The translations under genes were made by a program, and so were the position numbers. Below, piece by piece: positions 34,146 to 41,679 of a stretch of 46,193 nucleotides of DNA (positions within the stretch are counted from its first letter, which is position 1; every line of letters starts with the position of its first letter). This stretch comes from an uncultured Verrucomicrobia subdivision 3 bacterium. GTDB lineage: Bacteria > Verrucomicrobiota > Verrucomicrobiia > Limisphaerales > UBA11358. The DNA is taken from the NCBI GenBank assembly GCA_903835255.1, contig CAILMI010000002.1, forward strand, positions 1 through 46,193, given 5' to 3'. The notes under the pieces were generated by a model. The model made no database searches and had not been told where the DNA came from. It was given only the letters and a program-made list of their open reading frames with translations.

Positions 34146-35048
34146 TCATGGTTCCATCTTGAAGAATTGCAGCAGAGCCCTGCCCGTGAGCGGGTCGATG
34201 TCAATAATGTTGGCCGAGATATTGGTGCTGTTGCCCGAGGGCACTTCCGCCACCGAAGGCGCACTCAGCTGATACGTCTTGGTGGCTGGATCCATTGACG
34301 GCGCCACGCTGCCACGGGCCAGCGGAATGTATTCGTGCCGCGACAACACCTGACCGCTCTCATCCACCAGATGCCCCAAGCTGTCGAACATCAGGCAAGG
34401 CAGGTTTAAAAACAGCGTTGAATTGGTCTCCACCGGAAACGGCACCGCGTTGGTCATGAAACCGTAAACGGTGAACGGCGAATTCGGATTGTTCTCAAGA
34501 GAGATGACCGAAGCGACCTGTTTGGGAGTGCGGAATTTCAGCGGGGCGATGAAGGTGCCGGCCGGCAGGGTCTGCCATGACGAAAGATAACGCCAGTTAT
34601 GGCGCCCCGGCTGATCGCCCACCGTGCCGCGGCCGATGAAGACGTACCCGGTCAGCTGGGCGCCACAGAGATTAGTGACCACTGACTTCTCCGCAAAAGT
34701 CAGCTGGGCCATCCAGGGAGTCGTGGTTGCAGCGGAATTATAAGTCGTGTTGGCCCAGAAACTTTCCGGAACAAACACCATATAAACCGTCGTGCGCTGG
34801 CTGATGGCGAGCTGACGGGCGCGCCCGATGTCATCGAGCAGCTGGCGCCCGGCGCTGACGGTGGCATCCGCCTTGCCGAGATTCTTGAGCGCGGGAACGG
34901 TCAGCCCGGCGATCAACCCCAGAATGGCAATCACCACCAGCATCTCGATCAGGGTGAAGGCGACCCGGCCCGACGAAGCCGGCGCTGCCAGGGCCCCTGC
35001 CCCGCCGCCGTGCTGGCCATCGAATGAACACTCCGTTTTCACACGCAC
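34146..35048 (-). CDS. GspH/FimT-like prepilin, Verru_Chthon cassette protein D type
   Basis: The product is about 300 residues. The start is uncertain between two near-adjacent GTG codons (35048 and 35042), both without a Shine-Dalgarno sequence. After an unusually long leader of about 30 residues comes GRVAFTLIEMLVVIAILGLIAGLTVPAL, with Glu5 in the mature numbering. NLGKADATVSAGRQLLDDIG and RARQLAISQRTTVYMVF follow, the classical GspH/FimT helix-to-strand transition. The globular part ends IDPLTGRALLQFFKMEP. Proteins of this type initiate or cap pseudopilus assembly. It starts 12 bp after the GspG-like gene at 35061-35795 and is first of the four cassette genes. The match to the cassette D family is by resemblance. 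Confidence 0.87.
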   Translation of the reverse strand: MRVKTECSFDGQHGGGAGALAAPASSGRVAFTLIEMLVVIAILGLIAGLTVPALKNLGKADATVSAGRQLLDDIGRARQLAISQRTTVYMVFVPESFWANTTYNSAATTTPWMAQLTFAEKSVVTNLCGAQLTGYVFIGRGTVGDQPGRHNWRYLSSWQTLPAGTFIAPLKFRTPKQVASVISLENNPNSPFTVYGFMTNAVPFPVETNSTLFLNLPCLMFDSLGHLVDESGQVLSRHEYIPLARGSVAPSMDPATKTYQLSAPSVAEVPSGNSTNISANIIDIDPLTGRALLQFFKMEP

Positions 35049-35060
35049 TTCAAAACCATT

Positions 35061-35795
35061 TTACCAGCTGAGGATGTTGTCCTTATTGACCCCCGCCCCG
35101 GCTCCGGTGACAGCAGCCTTCCCGTCCGGCCCGGCGGACCAGACCATCACCTTGCCGTGGTACAGAAAGTTATCGGCGGCACCGCTGGGGTTGGCTAGGC
35201 CATTAGCCCCGCCAGAGGAGACGGTTGTTTGGGAATAGAGGGCGTCCTTGGCCTGCTCGTCGTAGTTCAGGTCCAAAGTAATAATGTAGGGATTGCCCCA
35301 CGGATCGCGGTACACCCCGTTTTGATCCACCCCACTCGGTGCCGGCGTGGAGGGGTTAGACGGATAATCGGTCATTTTGGCATTGAGGAAGAGGGTCTTC
35401 TGGGGATTTTTAACGTGGTTGGCATTCACTCCCCCGGCCAGCGTCTCCGAATCCATCAGGATGGCGATGACCTGAGCGCTATCAGTAATGTCCTTGCCCG
35501 TAAAACCGGCACCGGCCAGCACCGTGCCGCCAAAGGTGTAATCATTGGTGCCCGCAGCGGTCTGGATGGCGGAGGTCACCGGGAAGCGGCCATAGACGGA
35601 GTCATAATGCTGGATGGCGGTGGCGATGTCCTGCGCCTCCAGCTTGGCTTTGGACTTCTTGGCGGATTTCATCACGCCGGGAATGACAGCCAAACTCATG
35701 GAGGCGAGGATGCCGATGATGGCGATGACGACCAGCAGTTCGACGAGGGTGAAACCCGCCCGCAGCGAGCGTGAGGAAGAAATGTGCGTCTTCAT
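35061..35795 (-). CDS. GspG-like major pseudopilin/pilin candidate
   Basis: The product is 244 residues, starting at the ATG at 35795 (MKTHISSSRSLRAGFTLVEL). The signal is canonical: LRAG|FTLVELLVVIAIIGILASM, with Gly at -1 and Glu5. The following helix, KSAKKSKAKLEAQDIATAIQ, then HYDSVYGRFPVTS, is the type II secretion protein G pattern. Near the C-terminus RDPWGNPYIITLDLNYDE and WSAGPDGKAAV reproduce the DPWGNPY…YSxGxDG motif that binds calcium in GspG. At more than 240 residues it is longer than a typical GspG of about 140, because of an insertion between the helix and DPWGNPY. The upstream leader (ACCTTATAAAACT) is AT-rich, without a Shine-Dalgarno sequence. It follows another GspG-like gene by 112 bp. 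Confidence 0.92.
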   Translation of the reverse strand: MKTHISSSRSLRAGFTLVELLVVIAIIGILASMSLAVIPGVMKSAKKSKAKLEAQDIATAIQHYDSVYGRFPVTSAIQTAAGTNDYTFGGTVLAGAGFTGKDITDSAQVIAILMDSETLAGGVNANHVKNPQKTLFLNAKMTDYPSNPSTPAPSGVDQNGVYRDPWGNPYIITLDLNYDEQAKDALYSQTTVSSGGANGLANPSGAADNFLYHGKVMVWSAGPDGKAAVTGAGAGVNKDNILSW

Positions 35796-35907
35796 AGTTT
35801 TATAAGGTTCTGATTGCAGCGGACAGTATGCGAAACCGGCAGGCACGGGGGCAAGGTTTTGTCGGGTGCCAGCACGGTTCATTTCAAGGCCAAGAAGCAT
35901 ATGCAGA

Positions 35908-36609
35908 TCAGGGCAACGGGCTGTTGATTTGAACTTGCTTGCTCCAATTGCAGAGGAGATAGGTTTTCCCGCCGATCGACAGCTTCATCCAGAGATCGTA
36001 GGAATCGGGATTACTGGTTCCCGGATAGGCGTAACGCCAGGGATTTACATTGGGCGAATTGGCTGGATACGTCACATCCGGCCCGCCGACCGCGGCGACC
36101 AACATCGTGGTGCGCACGATATTATTCGTTATGTTTTCATTAATCCGGTTTTGCTTTAACCCCGGGATAAAATTGCGGGCGACCGCCGAGTCCTCACCGC
36201 TGCCCCGGGTGCAATTGATGAATCCCCCAATCCCGTAGGCAGTGGAAACATCCGCCGCTTTAATCTGCGAAGCCCCGTCCAAGGTGACGTAATTGGCGCC
36301 GCTGAGGGTGGTGCCGGATAATTCGTAATACAGCGGACTCAACATGAAACGATCGGAGGGCAGCGAGTAAGTTCTTTGGTTGCCCGGCGGATAAAATCCG
36401 TAGGCGGCCTTGAAGCTGTCCAGAGCGGTTATCAACTGGGCCATTTCCGCGCGCGTCTGATTGAGAACCGCGCTCCGCTTGAACGAGTTCAATGCGGGGA
36501 TGGTGAACCCGGCCAGGATGCCGATGATGGAGATGACCACCAGCAGCTCGACCAAGGTGAAGCCCCCGGGAGCGCCGATGCCTGATTTCTGTTTTTCGTT
36601 TGGTTTCAT
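35908..36609 (-). CDS. GspG-like pseudopilin
   Basis: The product is 233 residues from the ATG at 36609 (MKPNEKQKSGIGAPGGFTLV). The signal PGG|FTLVELLVVISIIGILAGF is a canonical class III prepilin site. The helix continues FTIPALNSFKRSAVLNQTRA and AQLITALDSFKAAYGFYPPG, the GspG pattern. The C-terminal part has NPWRYAYPGTSNPDSYDLWM, a variant of the DPWGNPY region, and KTYLLCNWSKQVQ. The ATG lies 5 bp after the stop of the antitoxin gene, so the toxin-antitoxin pair and this pilin gene look co-transcribed. Whether this or the next gene encodes the main fibre subunit cannot be decided from sequence. Confidence 0.9.
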   Translation of the reverse strand: MKPNEKQKSGIGAPGGFTLVELLVVISIIGILAGFTIPALNSFKRSAVLNQTRAEMAQLITALDSFKAAYGFYPPGNQRTYSLPSDRFMLSPLYYELSGTTLSGANYVTLDGASQIKAADVSTAYGIGGFINCTRGSGEDSAVARNFIPGLKQNRINENITNNIVRTTMLVAAVGGPDVTYPANSPNVNPWRYAYPGTSNPDSYDLWMKLSIGGKTYLLCNWSKQVQINSPLP

Positions 36610-36614
36610 GTCGT

Positions 36615-36968
36615 TTATTTTTGTTCCCGTTCCATCCGCTCGCTCAACCATTGCTTGATCATGCTCTGGTAATTCAAATACCGCGCCCGGGCCAGCCGCT
36701 TGATCCGCGCCAGCATCCGGGGATCCATCCGCAGCGTGATGGTCACCGACTCGGACGACTCGGCGCTGTCCGACAGGGCCGACTCCATCAGGCGCAGCGC
36801 CGGCCGGTTCTCCTGCCAGAAATCCGCCTCGGCCTCCTCGCTGTCGAAGAGCGGCACATCTTCCCATTTGGCAAACGTTCGCATCAGTTTTCCCAGTACC
36901 CACCCTGCCCCGCCCCGCCCCGTTTTCTGGCTCTTATTACGGAACAACCGCCGGGGCCCTTCGGTCAT
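36615..36968 (-). CDS. CopG/BrnA-type antitoxin
   Basis: The 117-residue product begins at an ATG that overlaps the toxin stop (ATGA, 36965-36968). Its C-terminus, VTITLRMDPRMLARIKRLAR followed by ARYLNYQSMIKQWLSERMER, is a ribbon-helix-helix-like segment. It matches the CopG antitoxin pattern: a beta strand with R(L/M)D, then an alpha-helix ending in YQ(S/T)(L/M)I(K/R)xWL. The acidic central part (WEDVPLFDSEEAEADFWQEN) is the usual toxin-binding region of such antitoxins. It would neutralise the BrnT-like RNase and repress the promoter upstream of the pair. The N-terminal 25 residues are basic and atypical, so an internal start is possible. Confidence 0.85.
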   Translation of the reverse strand: MTEGPRRLFRNKSQKTGRGGAGWVLGKLMRTFAKWEDVPLFDSEEAEADFWQENRPALRLMESALSDSAESSESVTITLRMDPRMLARIKRLARARYLNYQSMIKQWLSERMEREQK

Positions 36969-37255
36969 GCCAGCGTTTGATCCAGTTTCCGCTGATAAAA
37001 AAAACGTTCCTCCGGCTCGAACGCCCGGGCGTGCAGGACCCGGACGGATTTTCCATTGGTCCGATAAACACTGACGACGCCGAGGCCGCCCGCTGACATC
37101 CCCAGATTGAAAAAGCGCGCCTGAACCGCAAACCGGGGCGAGTCGGGCAGCAGCCGGATTGCAAACGGATCCTCAAACGATTCCTCAATGCCGGGCTGAT
37201 CCAAAGCCCCCTCCAATGCAAACGCCAAATTGTCCCAGTCAAACTCCATAGCCAT
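36965..37255 (-). CDS. brnT: BrnT-family ribonuclease toxin
   Basis: The product is 96 residues from the ATG at 37255 (MAMEFDWDN); a second ATG at 37249 is also possible. The BrnT pattern is clear: (F/E)xWDxxN near the start, GIEESFEDPFAIRLLPDSP in the middle, then GGLGVVSVYRTNGKSVRVLH, and ARAFEPEERFFYQRKL at the end, which corresponds to the (S/A)ARxAxxxER…Y tail. Members are RelE-fold mRNA-cleaving toxins held in check by the antitoxin encoded immediately downstream. A longer frame to 37339 is rejected because it reads into the family A repeat at 37268-37420. The pair lies between pilC and the pseudopilin genes, on the same strand. Confidence 0.85.
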   Translation of the reverse strand: MAMEFDWDNLAFALEGALDQPGIEESFEDPFAIRLLPDSPRFAVQARFFNLGMSAGGLGVVSVYRTNGKSVRVLHARAFEPEERFFYQRKLDQTLA

Positions 37256-37267
37256 TCTCGCGCAAAG

Positions 37268-37420
37268 TATAGCCGTTAAAATTAACCTTGGGATATCGGC
37301 GGGTAGGGCGGGCTGTCCTCTGCCCGCCGCCGTTGCCAATCCACGCGTGCGGATTGACCGCGACGGCGCACACGGAGTGACGCGTCCTACCTATCCCAAA
37401 GTTGCTAAGAACCGCTAGAG
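37268..37420 (+). repeat. Family A MITE-like repeat, full copy (A2)
   Basis: It starts TATAGCCGTTAAAATTAACC and ends GTTGCTAAGAACCGCTAGA, so its ends are imperfect inverted repeats. Inside are GGGTAGGGCGGGCTGTCCTC and the inverted CGTCCTACC. It aligns with the reverse complement of 9123-9275 over its entire length. It fills the spacer between the toxin gene and the end of pilC, and probably separates the two groups or lies over the toxin promoter. Confidence 0.78.
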
Positions 37421-37515
37421 ACATCTCGGTCATGTGTTTACATTGTATTTACACACAGACAAGGGGTCTGTCAACCGGTTTGGCCGATATTGGGTCGGCG
37501 GGAGCGGGGTGCGGA

Positions 37516-38826
37516 TCAGTCTTTGCCGCCGCCGCCTTCGTCGCCGCTCATGTTGCTGATCATGGAGATGAGGGGGAGGAACATGGCGATCACGATGCTG
37601 CCGACGATGACCGCGAGGAAGACGATCATGATGGGCTCGAGCAGGGAGGTCATCGCCGACACGGCGTTGTCCACCTCTTCGTCGTAGTTGTCGGCGATTT
37701 TCAGGAGCATCTCGGGCATGGCGCCGGTCTGTTCGCCCACGTCCACCATGCTGACGACCATGGGGGGGAAGACGCCGGAGCCCTCGAGCGGGGCGGTGAT
37801 GGTTTCGCCTTCTTTGACGCTTTCGTGGATTTTGACGATGGCGTTGCTGATGACGACGTTGCCGGCGGTTTCCTTAACAATGGTGAGGGCCTGAAGGATG
37901 GGGACGCCGCTGGTGACCAGGGTGCCGAGAGTTCGGGAGAAGCGGGAGATGGCGACCTTGCTGACAACCGGGCCGAGGGCGGGCATCTTGAGCTGGAATT
38001 TATCCCACAGGAAACGTCCAAGCTTGGTCTTGTTGATGACCAGCATGAAAAGAATCACCGCCACCACCACTGCCCCCATGGTCTCCAGGATATGGTTCTT
38101 GATAATCTCGCTGATGCCGAGCACCAGAAGGGTGAAGCCGGGCAGCTTCATGCCCATGCCGGCGAACACGTCCTTGAACTTGGGGACCACGAAGCACATC
38201 AGCAAAATCATGATTCCCACGGCCACAATCAGCACGGCGACGGGATAAAAGAGTGCGGCCTTGACCTTGCCCTTGATTTTCTGGGCCTTCTCGGAAAACT
38301 CCGCCAGCCGTTTGAGCACGACCTCGAGCACACCGCCCAGCTCCCCGGCCTTGACCATGTTCACGAACAGCTTGTTAAAAACTTTGGGATGCTGCGCCAG
38401 CCCCTCGGAAAAAGTGCTGCCGCCCTCGATGGACATTGCCAGCTCGCCCAGAATTTTTTTCAGGTTCGCGTTGCGCTCCTGTTTCTCCAGCACCCGCAGG
38501 CCCCGCAACAGCGGCAGGCCGGCGTCCACCAGCGTCGCCAGCTGGCGCGTGAAGGTGGTCAGCACCTTGGGCTTCACCCCGCCGCCCAGGCCGGGGATTT
38601 TGATCTCAAAGTTCATCGCCCCGCCCTTCTTGCCGCCCTTCTTGGCGGGGGCCTTGCCCTTCTTGGCAGCTCCCTTGTCCCCCGCCTTCTCCGCCTCGAC
38701 GATTTTTGTCGGGAACAGCCCCATCTCCTTCACGCGGCTGATGGCCTCGTTCTGGCTGGCCACCTCGATCGAGCCCTTGGTCTCGGCCCCGCGCGAATCC
38801 AGCGCCACATAATCGTATTTAGGCAT
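37516..38826 (-). CDS. pilC: Type IV pilus / type II secretion inner-membrane platform protein PilC (GspF family)
   Basis: The 436-residue product has the GspF layout. The N-terminus PKYDYVALDSRGAETKGSIE leads to a Lys/Gly/Ala-rich linker (about 48-70), which is unusual. Two copies of the T2SSF helical domain follow, FTRQLATLVDAGLPLLRGLR and FSRTLGTLVTSGVPILQALT. Hydrophobic segments lie at about 200-220, 245-275 and 405-425. The protein anchors the ATPases in the inner membrane and couples their rotation to pilin polymerisation. It starts 6 bp after the stop of the second pilB gene, so it belongs to the motor operon. The C-terminus ends in a short acidic/glycine tail (GDEGGGGKD). Confidence 0.95.
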   Translation of the reverse strand: MPKYDYVALDSRGAETKGSIEVASQNEAISRVKEMGLFPTKIVEAEKAGDKGAAKKGKAPAKKGGKKGGAMNFEIKIPGLGGGVKPKVLTTFTRQLATLVDAGLPLLRGLRVLEKQERNANLKKILGELAMSIEGGSTFSEGLAQHPKVFNKLFVNMVKAGELGGVLEVVLKRLAEFSEKAQKIKGKVKAALFYPVAVLIVAVGIMILLMCFVVPKFKDVFAGMGMKLPGFTLLVLGISEIIKNHILETMGAVVVAVILFMLVINKTKLGRFLWDKFQLKMPALGPVVSKVAISRFSRTLGTLVTSGVPILQALTIVKETAGNVVISNAIVKIHESVKEGETITAPLEGSGVFPPMVVSMVDVGEQTGAMPEMLLKIADNYDEEVDNAVSAMTSLLEPIMIVFLAVIVGSIVIAMFLPLISMISNMSGDEGGGGKD

Positions 38827-38832
38827 AAAAGA

Positions 38833-40545
38833 TCAGGTGTATTTGACGACTTCCTCGATGGTGGTCTCGCCCTCGAAAATGCACCGCAGACCGTCCTCGC
38901 GCAGCGTGATCATGCCCAGCTCAACCGCCTTCTGCCGCACCACCACCGTGGGCGCGCGATCATTGATGAGGGTGCGGATGGCTTCGCTGACGACCAGCAA
39001 TTCGAAGATGCCTTTGCGGCCTTTGTAGCCGGTGTCGTTGCAGACGGTGCAGCCGCGCCCGTAATGAAACACCTTGTCGCCCAGATCATGCAGCGACAGG
39101 TTGAGCAGCCCCAGCTGTTCCTCGGTGGGCTCAAACGGCGTCCGGCAGTTTTTGCAGACCGACCGCACCAGCCGCTGGCCCAGCACGCCCATCAGCGTGG
39201 AGGAAATCAAAAATGGCTCCACCCCCATGTCCACCAGCCGCGTGACCGCGCCCGGCGAATCGTTGGTGTGCAGCGTGCTCAAGACCAGATGGCCGGTCAG
39301 CGACGCCTGCACGGAAATCTGCGCGGTCTCCAGATCGCGCATTTCACCCACCATGATGATATCCGGGTCTTGGCGCAGGAACGACTTGAGCGCCTTGCCG
39401 AAGGTCATGCCGGCAGCGGAATTGATGGCCACCTGCATGATGCCCTCGATGTCGAACTCCACCGGGTCCTCGGCGGTGAGCAGCTTGGAATCAATCGTAT
39501 TCACCCGCCGCAGGCAGGAGTACAGCGTCGTAGTTTTACCGCAGCCGGTGGGCCCGGTGACGACGAAAATGCCGTTGGGGCGCAGGATCACCTCCGACAC
39601 GAACTCATAAACCGGCTTGGGCAGCCCGAGCGATTCCAGCTCCAGGTTCACCGAGGACCGGTCGAGCACGCGCAGCACAACCGATTCACCGAACTGCGTC
39701 GGCAGGGTGGACATACGCAAATCCACCTGTTTGCCCAGCGCCTGGTAGGTGATGCGCCCGTCCTGCGGAATCCGGCGCTCGGAAATATTCAGGTTGGCCA
39801 TGATCTTCAGGCGGGACACCACCGGCAAGGCCAGATGTTTGGGCGGCGGCGCCATCTCATAGAGCGCCCCGTCCACCCGGTAGCGGATGCGGAACTCCGT
39901 CTCGAAGGGCTCAAAATGAATATCGCTCGCGCGGTCCTGCACCGCCTGCTGGAGCACCAGGTTCACAAATTTCACGATCGGGACGTCATTGGCGAGGTTC
40001 TCCATGAACTTCTCTTTGTCCGCCACTTCGCTGACCTCCCACGCCATCTCCTGGAAATCCTGGTTGGCGCCAAGCTCCTTGAGGATGTCGTTGAAATTCT
40101 CCGATTCGCCCTGCCCGTAAAGCTTCTCAATCGCCTTGTCAATCTCCGTCGGATCCGCCACCACAATCGCAATGTCGCGCTTGGCCGAGAAATGAATCTC
40201 ATCCGCCCGGGCCGGATCGAGCGGTTCGGCCAGCGCCACCTGCAATACCTCCCCCGCCATCCCGACCGGCACACAGCGGTACATCCGCGCGGCCGTCGCC
40301 GGCAGCATCATCTGCACCTCCGGGGGAATCTCCCGGTCCTTCAGGGACACCACCTCCGTGCCCAGATACGTCGCCTCCACATGCAGGATATCGTCGAGCT
40401 TCATGATGCCGAAGTCCTGCAGCACCTGGAGGGCCGAGTGGTTGGTCCGCTTGATCTCGGCCAGCACGTCCTCCAATTGAAGATCGTCGATCAGCCCCTG
40501 CTCGCGGACGAGCGACAGCAACGGATTGGAAATATCTTCGGCCAT
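38833..40545 (-). CDS. pilB: PilB/GspE-type assembly ATPase (second copy)
   Basis: The product is 570 residues. The N-terminal MshEN-like domain (about 1-150) begins [20 protein letters not shown] and contains the [15 protein letters not shown] repeat region. The ATPase core shows [11 protein letters not shown], Walker [14 protein letters not shown] with Lys337, the Asp box [15 protein letters not shown], Walker [13 protein letters not shown] and the His box [16 protein letters not shown] zinc-binding pair, VCKNCRTPF and [20 protein letters not shown], is typical of PilB/GspE. It powers pilin extraction and polymerisation. The Walker A cysteine (GCGKT) contrasts with GSGKT in the first copy. 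It starts 9 bp after the pilT stop. Confidence 0.95.
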   Translation of the reverse strand: MAEDISNPLLSLVREQGLIDDLQLEDVLAEIKRTNHSALQVLQDFGIMKLDDILHVEATYLGTEVVSLKDREIPPEVQMMLPATAARMYRCVPVGMAGEVLQVALAEPLDPARADEIHFSAKRDIAIVVADPTEIDKAIEKLYGQGESENFNDILKELGANQDFQEMAWEVSEVADKEKFMENLANDVPIVKFVNLVLQQAVQDRASDIHFEPFETEFRIRYRVDGALYEMAPPPKHLALPVVSRLKIMANLNISERRIPQDGRITYQALGKQVDLRMSTLPTQFGESVVLRVLDRSSVNLELESLGLPKPVYEFVSEVILRPNGIFVVTGPTGCGKTTTLYSCLRRVNTIDSKLLTAEDPVEFDIEGIMQVAINSAAGMTFGKALKSFLRQDPDIIMVGEMRDLETAQISVQASLTGHLVLSTLHTNDSPGAVTRLVDMGVEPFLISSTLMGVLGQRLVRSVCKNCRTPFEPTEEQLGLLNLSLHDLGDKVFHYGRGCTVCNDTGYKGRKGIFELLVVSEAIRTLINDRAPTVVVRQKAVELGMITLREDGLRCIFEGETTIEEVVKYT

Positions 40546-40554
40546 GTTAGGGGA

Positions 40555-41661
40555 TCACTTTTTACCGCCACCCGAGTTCGCCGACTGCTCCAAGTCGAGC
40601 TCCTGCAGCTTCGCCAGAATCGTCGTCGGATCCGCCGCCTTGGTGATGACCTCCTCGCGCGCAATCATCCCCTGCTGGTATTTATTCATCAGCCAGGCAT
40701 CGAGCGTAATCATGCCGTACTTGGAGCCGGTCTGGATATCCGACTGGATCCGGAAGGTCTTGTTGTCGCGGATCAGCGCGGCGATAGACGGGGTGTTGAT
40801 CATGATCTCGAACGCGGCCACCCGGCCGGGCTTGTCGATGCGCGGAATGAGCAGCTGGGAAATCACGCCCTGCAGCACGGTGGAAAGCTGGATGCGGATC
40901 GTCTCCTGCTGGTTCTGCGGAAAGGCATTCACCAGACGATCGATCGTCTTGGCCGCGCCCGTGGTGTGCAGCGTGCCAAAAACCAAGTGGCCCGTCTCGG
41001 CGGCGGTGATGGCCGACTCAATCGTCTCCAGATCCCGCATTTCGCCCACCAGAATCATGTCCGGATCCTGGCGCAGCGCCCGGCGCAGGGCCTCCGCAAA
41101 ACTCGGCACGTCCACGTGCACCTCGCGCTGGGTGATCAGCGCCTTCTTGTGCTTGTGATAATACTCGATGGGATCCTCGATGGTGATGAGATGGACCTCG
41201 TCGCGCGTCTCATTGACGATGTTCAGCAGGGAGGCCAGCGTGGTGGATTTCCCGGACCCGGTCGGGCCCGTCACCAGCACCAGTCCACGGGGCTTGAACA
41301 ATAATTCTTTGACCGATTCCGGCAGGCCGATCTGCTCAAAGGTCAGCATCTTGCTGGGGATCTGCCGCAGCACCATGCCGAAATTCCCCTTCTCCTTGAA
41401 CACGCTCACACGGAACCGGGCCGCCTCCCCGAACGCGAAGGCATAGTCCGCCCCCCCGTTTTCACGCACGTGCTGGATGTTGTCCTCCGAGGTGATGCTG
41501 CGCATCAGCTCCTCGGTGTCCTCCGGCTTGAGCACCGGCCCCTCCACCCGGTGCAAAATGCCGTGCACCCGGATCACCGGCGGAACCCCCACCCGGATGT
41601 GCAGGTCCGAGGACCCCTCGGACACCACCAACTGCAGCAAATCTGACATCGAATATGACAT
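40555..41661 (-). CDS. pilT: Pilus retraction ATPase PilT
   Basis: The 368-residue product has the PilT layout: [18 protein letters not shown] at the N-terminus, Walker [12 protein letters not shown] with Lys138, the Asp box [16 protein letters not shown], Walker [17 protein letters not shown], the His box [20 protein letters not shown] and the C-terminal [11 protein letters not shown]. As in genuine PilT the zinc-binding cysteines of PilB are absent. The family disassembles pilin for fibre retraction, which supports twitching motility and DNA uptake, so its presence favours a true type IV pilus over a pure type II secretion system. It is encoded between the two PilB-type genes, 18 bp after the first. 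Confidence 0.96.
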   Translation of the reverse strand: MSYSMSDLLQLVVSEGSSDLHIRVGVPPVIRVHGILHRVEGPVLKPEDTEELMRSITSEDNIQHVRENGGADYAFAFGEAARFRVSVFKEKGNFGMVLRQIPSKMLTFEQIGLPESVKELLFKPRGLVLVTGPTGSGKSTTLASLLNIVNETRDEVHLITIEDPIEYYHKHKKALITQREVHVDVPSFAEALRRALRQDPDMILVGEMRDLETIESAITAAETGHLVFGTLHTTGAAKTIDRLVNAFPQNQQETIRIQLSTVLQGVISQLLIPRIDKPGRVAAFEIMINTPSIAALIRDNKTFRIQSDIQTGSKYGMITLDAWLMNKYQQGMIAREEVITKAADPTTILAKLQELDLEQSANSGGGKK

Positions 41662-41679
41662 AGATGAATACTTTTAAAA

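Noticed and set aside
37239-37433. Short minus-strand frame upstream of the toxin gene
   Set aside because: It is encoded by the family A repeat and its translation has no features of a gene.
37402-41304. Very long plus-strand open frame (1300 codons) opposite the pilus genes
   Set aside because: It is antisense to pilC, pilB and pilT, whose protein motifs are unmistakable. Its translation is His/Gly/Arg-rich and typical of a GC-rich shadow frame.
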